Below, piece by piece: positions 1 through 5,140 of a stretch of 5,830 bases of DNA. Below the pieces are notes generated by a model. That model was not told the origin of the DNA and made no database searches. It saw only the letters and a list, made by a program, of their open reading frames with translations. Each line of letters starts with the position of its first letter. The first letter of the stretch is position 1. The stretch is from Flavobacteriales bacterium (lineage in GTDB: Bacteria; Bacteroidota; Bacteroidia; NS11-12g; UBA955), in the NCBI GenBank assembly GCA_947472115.1, contig CANIZU010000125.1, forward strand, positions 1 to 5,830. Direction: 5' to 3'. Both the position numbers and the translations under genes were made by a program.

Positions 1-519
1 ATGTTGTTGAAGTGCTGCAAGGATTTGATTTTGGGAGGAGGCTGGAAGTAGTAGCAGGAGTTCTCCATTGGGTTGGAGTAAGCGAGCGCAGCGAGCGGTT
101 AAGGATAGCAGGGTAAACGATTGCGCATGTCGAGCTAACCTCCGTGTTTCATCGGATGAAGGCAGATGATTTTCGAAAAACGGGGGATTACAAATGATAC
201 CGTTGATGGGTGTGGCGGGTTCAAAATCCAGAATATTATCGTGTAAAAACGAAACGCGATCAGCAAAGGGGCTACTGATTCCATTTTCGCGGGCTTGTTC
301 CACCGATGGCAGGTGAATGTCGATGCCTTGAACGCGGGCCGACGGAAATTTCTGGGCCATCATGAGCGATAAAACACCGGTTCCGCTGCCAATATCTAAA
401 ATTTGCGTTGCATTTTGAAAATCAGCCAAAGCACCAAAAACGCAGGCATCGGAGGTCACGGGTAGGGCCACCTCACTTTGGACCACCGTAAATTGTTTCA
501 TTGCAAAGGGTTTTCGCAT
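1..519 (-). CDS. trmN: tRNA1(Val) (adenine(37)-N6)-methyltransferase, 3'-truncated by window edge
   Basis: This gene encodes an SAM-dependent class I methyltransferase of the TrmN/YfiC family, which makes m6A at position 37 of tRNA1(Val) in the cytoplasm. I translated 173 codons from the ATG at 519-517 to the window edge without a stop; the family is about 240 residues long, so the C-terminal third is missing. Visible features are the N-terminal MKQFTVVQ segment (residues 7-14), as in YfiC 'FKQFFV'; the SAM-binding motif I LDIGSGTG (41-48); an acidic residue ending beta-2 (GIDI, Asp67); the SPFADR segment (83-88); and the N6-adenine catalytic motif NPPFF (111-115), followed by a polar ETRRLARH stretch. 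The family's usual MKVGTDG-like loop reads LPVTSDA here (19-25), so this is a divergent member. The gene lies 16 bp downstream of the ABC ATPase on the same strand, probably in one transcript. No Shine-Dalgarno sequence is seen. Met7 is an alternative start. The family call is firm; the exact tRNA target is inferred. Confidence 0.87.
   Translation of the reverse strand, partial: MRKPFAMKQFTVVQSEVALPVTSDACVFGALADFQNATQILDIGSGTGVLSLMMAQKFPSARVQGIDIHLPSVEQARENGISSPFADRVSFLHDNILDFEPATPINGIICNPPFFENHLPSSDETRRLARHAQSFTLLSLTARCARLLQPNGELLLLLPASSQNQILAALQQH
81..98. repeat. GC-rich 9-bp tandem repeat inside trmN
   Basis: Positions 81-98 read AGCGAGCGC AGCGAGCGG, two 9-bp units that differ only in the last base, in a moderately AT-rich gene. 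On the coding (minus) strand the repeat gives the Thr-Ala-Arg-Cys-Ala-Arg-Leu stretch just before the 'LQPNGELLLLLP' strand, where the methyltransferase fold normally has an amphipathic helix. The repeat is therefore compatible with protein function. Whether it is a genome-wide repeated oligomer or chance codon choice cannot be decided here. Confidence 0.6.
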
Positions 520-535
520 GAATGGATTGGATTTA

Positions 536-1249
536 TTATGCGGTTTCGGGGAAAATATTCTGGAGGTCGATGTCTGATGGTTTTCTATAATGCAGAAATT
601 CAGTTTGAGTAAGAGCCATCACTTGATCGCAATATTGGAGCGATAGATGCAAGTCGTGGCTGCTATAAATGATGCATTTATTTTCAGTTTTGGCAAGTTG
701 ATGCAATAGTTTCAGAAATGTGGTTCTGGAAGGGTAATCTAAAAAAGCCAAGGGCTCATCGAGCAGAATGATTTGACTGTCTTGGGCCAAGCATCGGGCG
801 AGCATTACTTTCTGTTTGATGCCATCGCTCAGCTCGGCGAAGTTCTTTAATTGTATATCGGTCACACCCGTTTTTTCTATCGCTTTAAGGACTTCGGAAA
901 CATCTTTTTGGGTTGGATTACTCCAGCCTTGCAGGAAACGCTGACGTCCGCTCATCACCATATCGTAAACGCTTAAATGCTCGATTTGTGGCGGTGTGGC
1001 GAGGAGAATGCTACTGAGAGAGGCCCTGATTTCGGGTGATGTGAGATGGATGTTTGTTTGGTTGATGTGAACTTCGCCGGATATGGGCGGGAGCAGGCCA
1101 CAAATCGTTTTCAGGAACACTGATTTCCCCACCCCGTTGGGTCCGACAAGTAGAATTAAACCAGGGCCGAGTCCATCAACTGTTATGTTGTGGTGCAGGG
1201 TGATTCCTTGTTTTTGGATACCGGTGGAAAGGTTCTTCAGTTGAAGCAT
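536..1249 (-). CDS. FecE-type ABC transporter ATP-binding protein (iron-siderophore/cobalamin uptake class)
   Basis: This is a stand-alone cytoplasmic ATPase of 237 residues, the usual size for this class, which powers FecCD/BtuC-type importers for ferric siderophores, haem or vitamin B12. Visible motifs are Walker A GPNGVGKS (36-43), the signature LSDGIKQK (140-147; 'LSDG' is typical of this subclass), Walker B IILLDE (160-165), the D-loop AFLD (168-171) and the H-loop SHD (197-199). The usual Q-loop glutamine appears to be replaced (LLAT, about residues 82-85), and the Walker B is followed by Pro-Leu rather than Pro-Thr. I chose the ATG at 1249-1247 because MLQLKNLS matches ordinary ABC N-termini; an in-frame TTG at 1264 would add five residues. 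The gene is the first of its strand, divergent from the acetyltransferase, with trmN 16 bp downstream. No permease or binding protein is in view, so the substrate is unknown. A non-transport role is possible but not shown. Confidence 0.85.
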   Translation of the reverse strand: MLQLKNLSTGIQKQGITLHHNITVDGLGPGLILLVGPNGVGKSVFLKTICGLLPPISGEVHINQTNIHLTSPEIRASLSSILLATPPQIEHLSVYDMVMSGRQRFLQGWSNPTQKDVSEVLKAIEKTGVTDIQLKNFAELSDGIKQKVMLARCLAQDSQIILLDEPLAFLDYPSRTTFLKLLHQLAKTENKCIIYSSHDLHLSLQYCDQVMALTQTEFLHYRKPSDIDLQNIFPETA

Positions 1250-1282
1250 GAGATATTGCTGCAAAAATGCGAATTTCGAAGG
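1250..1282. promoter_or_regulatory. Compact divergent promoter region
   Basis: About 33 bp separate the preferred start of the minus-strand ATPase (1249) from that of the plus-strand acetyltransferase (1283). On the minus strand, CATTTTTG (plus coordinates 1262-1269) differs from the Bacteroidota -7 consensus TAnnTTTG at one specified base and lies 12 nt before the ATPase ATG; I see no good -33 TTG partner. No consensus promoter is visible for the plus strand, so the acetyltransferase promoter may lie inside the start of the ATPase gene. A short palindrome, CGAA-T-TTCG, lies at 1270-1278. This is a weak assignment based on position and partial motif match. Confidence 0.3.
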
Positions 1283-1774
1283 GTGAATTTACTGTTATCT
1301 CCTCTTGGACCGGATAAAATTTCTTTGATTCAGCAAATGGCTCGCAGAATTTGGGACGTGCATTACACCCCCATCATTGGTCAGACCCAAGTAGATTATA
1401 TGCTGGGTCGGTTTTATACCACGGAACACATTACAGGTCAATTGGAGGAAGGGCAGCGATTTTTTTTTGTGTTGCTCAATGGCATTGAGGTGGGTTACAC
1501 TGCGATTTCAGAAATTAGAGAAGGGAATTTTTTCATTCATAAATTGTATTTGGAGATCGACAAACAGCGCAAGGGCATGGGTTCTGAGGTGTTCCGTCAG
1601 CTTTTGGCATTGATGTCGAACTTGGAGGCGGTGCGTTTGCAGGTGAATCGACAGAACATGAAGGCGATCAATTTTTATTTTAAAATGGGGTTTGTGATAG
1701 AGCAGGTGGCTGATTTCGACATTGGTGATGGATATTTTATGAATGATTTTGTGATGGTTTATCGTCCCAAATAA
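1283..1774 (+). CDS. GNAT family N-acetyltransferase
   Basis: This gene encodes a cytoplasmic acetyl-CoA-dependent N-acetyltransferase of about 163 residues, typical for a single GNAT domain. From the preferred start, the acetyl-CoA pyrophosphate-binding motif QRKGMG is at residues 95-100, after the strand KLYLEI. The conserved VNRQN-KAINFYFKMGF segment (motif B, 121-137) and the IGDGYFMNDFVM tail (147-158) follow. The N-terminal helix has IWDVHY and the later QVDYML motif of the Bacteroidota subfamily that shares this tail. The reading frame stays open upstream to a GTG at 1190, but that start would overlap the divergent ATPase by about 60 bp. The GTG at 1283 (VNLLLSPLGP) places the N-terminus where relatives begin; a TTG at 1256 is also possible. 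The substrate (protein N-terminus, amine or antibiotic) cannot be told from sequence. A run of nine T residues lies inside the gene at 1460-1468 (Phe-Phe-Phe). Confidence 0.85.
   Translation: MNLLLSPLGPDKISLIQQMARRIWDVHYTPIIGQTQVDYMLGRFYTTEHITGQLEEGQRFFFVLLNGIEVGYTAISEIREGNFFIHKLYLEIDKQRKGMGSEVFRQLLALMSNLEAVRLQVNRQNMKAINFYFKMGFVIEQVADFDIGDGYFMNDFVMVYRPK
1460..1468 (+). repeat. T9 homopolymer within the acetyltransferase gene
   Basis: Nine consecutive T bases encode Phe-Phe-Phe in the central beta-sheet region of the GNAT protein. It is the longest single-base run I noticed in the window. Runs of this length can slip during replication or transcription, and a one-base slip would frameshift the last two thirds of the protein. 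The frame is intact in this sequence. Confidence 0.7.
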
Positions 1775-1796
1775 TTGTGTGATTTATTGATTCTCA

Positions 1797-1829
1797 TTAG
1801 GGCGATTGGCCTTGTATAGCCTACCTTTG
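1797..1829 (+). promoter_or_regulatory. Bacteroidota-type promoter for the ABC-F gene
   Basis: TACCTTTG at 1822-1829 matches the Bacteroidota -7 consensus TAnnTTTG exactly and is followed by C, also common in Flavobacteria. The best -33 candidate is TTA at 1797-1799, 22 nt upstream, one mismatch from TTG. The element ends only 4 nt before the GTG start at 1834, so transcription would begin at or within a few bases of the start codon, giving a leaderless or near-leaderless mRNA. The site lies in the 59-bp gap after the acetyltransferase, where I see no hairpin terminator. The assignment rests on motif and position only. Confidence 0.5.
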
Positions 1830-1833
1830 CGGG

Positions 1834-3813
1834 GTGTTAGCACTGAATGACTTTTCTTTTGAATTTGCTGGTAGATACCTGTTTAAAAATGCTTCTTGGC
1901 ATATCAAACCCAACGAAAAAATTGGGTTGGTTGGCTTGAATGGTACAGGAAAATCTACTTTATTGCGATTAATTTCTAGCGATTTTGAATTGCGCGAGGG
2001 TACACTTTCTAGGCCTTCAGATTTGCGAATTGGATTCTTGAATCAGGATTTGTTGAGTATGGACGTGGGCGATTGTGTTCGCGATGTGGTTTTGAGCGGC
2101 CGGGAAGATTTGGTACAGTTGGAGGTTGAGATCAATCGATTGATTGAAAAAATCGAAGTTGAATACGACGATGTCACGATGCAGCGTTTGGCTGATGCAC
2201 AGGAGCGATTTGGTGCGTTGGGTGGATATGAATGGCATGCAGAGGGTGATAAGATTTTGGAGGGTTTGGGATTTCCTACGAGTAGTTTAGGCAGACCGCT
2301 GAGAGAATTTTCAGGGGGATGGCGCATGCGTGCAATGTTGGGTAAGTTGTTGTTACAGGCCCCAGATTTATTGCTTTTGGATGAACCAACAAACCACTTG
2401 GATTTGCCTACCATTCAATGGTTAGAAGAATATTTGGCGAACTATGAGGGTACGTATGTAATCGTATCGCATGACCCTTATTTTTTGGATAGAACAGTGA
2501 ATCGCATCGCGGAAGTGGCGCATCAACAGGTTTTCCATTACAAGGGAAATTACAACGAATTTTTGGAGCAAAAGGAGGAAAGAGATGCTTTGATGATGCG
2601 GAAATACGAGAATCAGCAGGATTATATCCGTCAGCAGATGAAGTTTATTTCTCGTTTCCGTGCCAAGGCGAGTAAGGCAACGGCGGTACAGAGCCGGGTG
2701 AAGATGTTGGATAAAATCGAGAAGATTGAAGTGAGGCAGGATGAGAGAAAGGATTTCGATATTCGATTTAATATCAGAGTGACACCGGGAAAGGTGATTG
2801 CCGATTTGAAAGATGTCACCAAGTCGTATGATGAGTTGGAGATCTTAAAACCCTCCCAAGCGCAAATTTTGCGGGGCGACAAAATCGCATTGGTTGGGGC
2901 AAATGGAAAGGGTAAGTCAACCGTTTTACGCATGGTTCATGGTTCGGAGCCGAGTGGTGGATTGATCGAACAGGGATGGAATGTAGAGTCGGCATTTTTT
3001 GCCCAGCACCAGTTGGAGGCGTTGAACCTTAAAAATGATTTGTTGAGTGAGTTGAGTACGGTGAGTGCGGAATATACCGACTGGGAATTACGGACCGTTT
3101 TGGGTTGCTTTTTATTCACTGGGGATGAGGTATTTAAGAAGGTGAAGGTTTTGAGTGGAGGTGAAAAGTCGAGGTTGGCCTTGGCAAAGACATTGATCAC
3201 GCAGTCGAATTTTTTGTTGTTGGATGAGCCCACGAATCACCTAGATATGTTTAGTACAGCGGTGTTGGCGGAATCGTTGATTGATTATGCGGGCAGCTGT
3301 TTATTTGTGAGTCACGATCGTACTTTCATTAGTAAGGTGGCCAATAAAATCTGGTGGATTGAGGATGGTGTTTTGAGGGAATATCCAGGAACGTATGAGG
3401 AATACAAGGAATGGAATTCGGTGCGAATGGCGGAGGATATGCGTTTGGCTAAATTGGACGATGGCAAGAAAAAGGGTGGGAATCAGTCGAATGCAACACA
3501 AACTAAGGGTGCTGCACCGGCGGGGATGATCAATCCTGCGGCAATTGCATCGGACAAAGGGAGCAAATCGTACAGTAAAAACGAAATCAAAAAGGTGGAG
3601 GATGCGATGAATGCCAAGGAACTTGAGATGAATGCGTTGGGTGTTAAGCGTTCGGCTTTCGAGAATCAATTGCATGACCCTTCTGTTGCCAGTGATTTTG
3701 AGAAAGTGGCGGGCATTACCAAGGATTATGATTTGATCAATGCTGAGTATTTGGTCGTAAAGGCTGCCTACGAATCTTTGTTTGAGGAGTGGATGTTGAT
3801 GCAAGAATCTTGA
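1834..3813 (+). CDS. ABC-F family ATPase (YheS-like, ribosome-associated)
   Basis: This 659-residue protein has two ABC domains in one chain and no membrane segment, the hallmark of ABC-F translation factors, which bind the ribosomal E site. Domain 1 has Walker A GLNGTGKS (34-41), signature FSGGW (159-163), Walker B LLLLDE (179-184) and SHD (212-214). The inter-domain P-site tRNA-interacting linker covers about 235-305 and contains ISRFRAKASKATAVQSRVK, like E. coli YheS rather than Uup. Domain 2 has GANGKGKS (355-362), LSGGE (440-444), FLLLDE (460-465) and SHD (493-495). A low-complexity Lys/Gly/Ala stretch (541-580) leads to a C-terminal charged helical region (582-659), probably coiled coil. 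The GTG at 1834 is the only sensible start: the N-terminus MLALNDFSFEF matches the family, and an in-frame TAG lies at 1798-1800. All catalytic motifs are intact. A housekeeping role in translation, such as relieving stalled ribosomes, is more likely than antibiotic resistance, but sequence alone does not settle it. Confidence 0.96.
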   Translation: MLALNDFSFEFAGRYLFKNASWHIKPNEKIGLVGLNGTGKSTLLRLISSDFELREGTLSRPSDLRIGFLNQDLLSMDVGDCVRDVVLSGREDLVQLEVEINRLIEKIEVEYDDVTMQRLADAQERFGALGGYEWHAEGDKILEGLGFPTSSLGRPLREFSGGWRMRAMLGKLLLQAPDLLLLDEPTNHLDLPTIQWLEEYLANYEGTYVIVSHDPYFLDRTVNRIAEVAHQQVFHYKGNYNEFLEQKEERDALMMRKYENQQDYIRQQMKFISRFRAKASKATAVQSRVKMLDKIEKIEVRQDERKDFDIRFNIRVTPGKVIADLKDVTKSYDELEILKPSQAQILRGDKIALVGANGKGKSTVLRMVHGSEPSGGLIEQGWNVESAFFAQHQLEALNLKNDLLSELSTVSAEYTDWELRTVLGCFLFTGDEVFKKVKVLSGGEKSRLALAKTLITQSNFLLLDEPTNHLDMFSTAVLAESLIDYAGSCLFVSHDRTFISKVANKIWWIEDGVLREYPGTYEEYKEWNSVRMAEDMRLAKLDDGKKKGGNQSNATQTKGAAPAGMINPAAIASDKGSKSYSKNEIKKVEDAMNAKELEMNALGVKRSAFENQLHDPSVASDFEKVAGITKDYDLINAEYLVVKAAYESLFEEWMLMQES

Positions 3814-3839
3814 TATTGGCCCCGAATTTGTTAAGTTTG
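3810..3839 (+). promoter_or_regulatory. Bacteroidota-type promoter for the Plug gene
   Basis: TAAGTTTG at 3832-3839 matches TAnnTTTG exactly. A TTG at 3810-3812, with 19 nt between the two elements, matches the -33 element and spacing known for Bacteroidota primary sigma factors. The -33 element overlaps the last codon and TGA stop of the ABC-F gene. The -7 element ends 5 nt before the ATG at 3845, again implying a very short or absent 5' leader. This gives the Plug gene its own promoter despite the 31-bp gap, and it is the better of the two promoter calls in the window. Confidence 0.6.
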
Positions 3840-3844
3840 TTCTG

Positions 3845-5137
3845 ATGAGAAAATTAATTGTCCTTTCTGTTGCTTTGATGCTTTCTGGTTTTACCCAGTT
3901 GGAGGCAACAACTGATAGCACTTTGCGGATGAGCAATGTGATTTATGAGGGCGATGTAAGGGCGGTTCGTTTGTATCAACAAAACAGTGGATTCTCCTTT
4001 CCGATACTCACTTTGGGTGGGGGAGAGTCGTTGATTTTGGAGTTTGATCAAATCAAAAGTGAGCGAGATTTTTACCAATATACTTTGGTTCATTGCGATG
4101 CGCAGTGGAACCCTACTTCATTGTCGAGAACTCAATTTTTGGATGGTATGGGTTATGAAAACATCGAAAATGCGAATTTTAGCAATGGGACGTTAACTCA
4201 ATACACGCATTATTCCGTGACGGTTCCGGGTGAGCAAACAAAGCCGAAAATAGGCGGGAATTTTATCTTGGTGGTATATCGCAATTTCGACGAAAAGGAC
4301 ATTGTTTTATCGCGAAGATTGATGGTTTTGAACAGTCAGGGTGCGGTAAATATGCAAATCAAGCAGAGCGGTCAGGTTGAGTTGAGGAGTACGCATCAGC
4401 AGATCAATTTTAGCTTCACGAAGAACGCCAACTATTTTATGCCCAATGCGATGCAGGATGTGAAGACGGTGGTTTTGCGGAACGGGGAATGGGATTATTC
4501 CATTGATGACTTGAAGCCGATGTTTATTGTGGGTAATGAAATGCAGTACAATCAAACTTTGGGAAATCAAATGGATGGGTTGAACCAATATCGCTTTTTT
4601 GATATTCGTAGTTTTAGGAGTTCTACGGCGGGTGTCCGTCAGCGATTGAATATAGCGAATCAGAAGCATGTGATTTTGGTGAACGACAAAACTCGAAGGT
4701 TTGAGAGATATTTCAATTGGGCAGATTTCAATGGACGAGTTTTGTATGATAACAAGGACTTGCCCATGCCAGCGGGGACGGCTTTTGAGAGTGATTATTG
4801 TTTCGTACATTTTTCCGTGGCTGCGGATGCAGAGTTACCGGATCCGGTTTATGTTTATGGCGAGTGCAGCGATTGGCGGATACAGGAATCACATCGGATG
4901 TTTTACAATCCCGACAATAGAAGCTATGAGGGGGTAATTCCTTTGAAGCAGGGGTATTACAATTATGTTTACGGGGTGTTAAATTCGGAGACAAACCGAT
5001 TGGATTTTCGTGAATTCGAGGGTCAGCACAGCGAGACGGAGAACAATTATATGGTGTTGATTTACCATAAAAATCCGGCCATGGGATTCGATGAATTGAT
5101 TGGTTATGGATTAAAAAATTCCACTTCTTTGAAGTAA
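3845..5137 (+). CDS. DUF5103 / type IX secretion system Plug family protein
   Basis: This 430-residue exported protein belongs to the Bacteroidota family formerly DUF5103. As I recall it, the Flavobacterium johnsoniae member binds the periplasmic side of the SprA outer-membrane translocon and blocks it when PorV-bound substrate is absent. Residues 1-21 form a signal peptide (RK, then a hydrophobic stretch to about 16, cleavage probably after LEA) with no lipobox cysteine. Family landmarks are FPILTLGGGESLILEFD (52-68), YTLVHCDAQWNP (79-90), YTHYSVTVP (120-128), GNFILVVY (138-145), RRLMV (157-161), YFMPN (197-201), a late Ig-like strand set VYVYGECSDWRI (336-346) and LKQGYYNYVYG (367-377), and the ending SETENNYMVLIYH with GFDELIGY (396-408, 414-421). 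The length is normal and the gene is uninterrupted. It follows the ABC-F gene by 31 bp with its own likely promoter. No other T9SS gene is in the window. The family call is strong; the Plug role is transferred from the characterised relative. Confidence 0.84.
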   Translation: MRKLIVLSVALMLSGFTQLEATTDSTLRMSNVIYEGDVRAVRLYQQNSGFSFPILTLGGGESLILEFDQIKSERDFYQYTLVHCDAQWNPTSLSRTQFLDGMGYENIENANFSNGTLTQYTHYSVTVPGEQTKPKIGGNFILVVYRNFDEKDIVLSRRLMVLNSQGAVNMQIKQSGQVELRSTHQQINFSFTKNANYFMPNAMQDVKTVVLRNGEWDYSIDDLKPMFIVGNEMQYNQTLGNQMDGLNQYRFFDIRSFRSSTAGVRQRLNIANQKHVILVNDKTRRFERYFNWADFNGRVLYDNKDLPMPAGTAFESDYCFVHFSVAADAELPDPVYVYGECSDWRIQESHRMFYNPDNRSYEGVIPLKQGYYNYVYGVLNSETNRLDFREFEGQHSETENNYMVLIYHKNPAMGFDELIGYGLKNSTSLK

Positions 5138-5140
5138 GAA
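5138..5140. other. Convergent gene junction with a 3-bp gap
   Basis: The TAA of the Plug gene (5135-5137) and the TAA of the minus-strand membrane-protein gene (5141-5143 on the plus strand) are separated by only three bases. No GC-rich hairpin with a T-tract is visible within a few tens of bases on either side, so any terminator must lie inside the opposite coding region or depend on Rho. Confidence 0.8.

Noticed and set aside
1190..1282. The extra 31 N-terminal codons of the acetyltransferase frame
   Set aside because: They are antisense to the conserved start of the ATPase gene, look unlike a GNAT N-terminus, and the fold can begin at the GTG at 1283.
1267..1317. ATG at 1267 as a short upstream open frame (about 16 codons)
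   Set aside because: It is in a different frame from the acetyltransferase, stops quickly, and has no supporting signal; the main frame does not need a frameshift to explain it.
1775..1833. Search for a terminator or small RNA in the acetyltransferase/ABC-F gap
   Set aside because: No stable hairpin with a T-run and no RNA-like structure was seen; only the promoter-like motif is supported.
2991..3003. Inverted repeat GGCA-TTTTT-TGCC as a terminator
   Set aside because: It has only a 4-bp stem, lies in the middle of the ABC-F coding region, and lacks a T-tract after the stem.
1834..3813. ABC-F gene as an antibiotic-resistance determinant (ARE class)
   Set aside because: The linker and C-terminal extension look like the housekeeping YheS type, and nothing in the context suggests a mobile resistance gene.
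3301..3936. Minus-strand open frame of about 211 codons opposite the ABC-F and Plug genes
   Set aside because: Both plus-strand genes covering it are strongly supported; the antisense translation is a Leu/Arg/His/Ile-rich shadow without domain features.
4307..4810. Minus-strand open frame of about 167 codons inside the Plug gene
   Set aside because: It is fully antisense to a conserved gene and shows no recognisable motif; its length follows from the G/T-rich codons of the plus gene.
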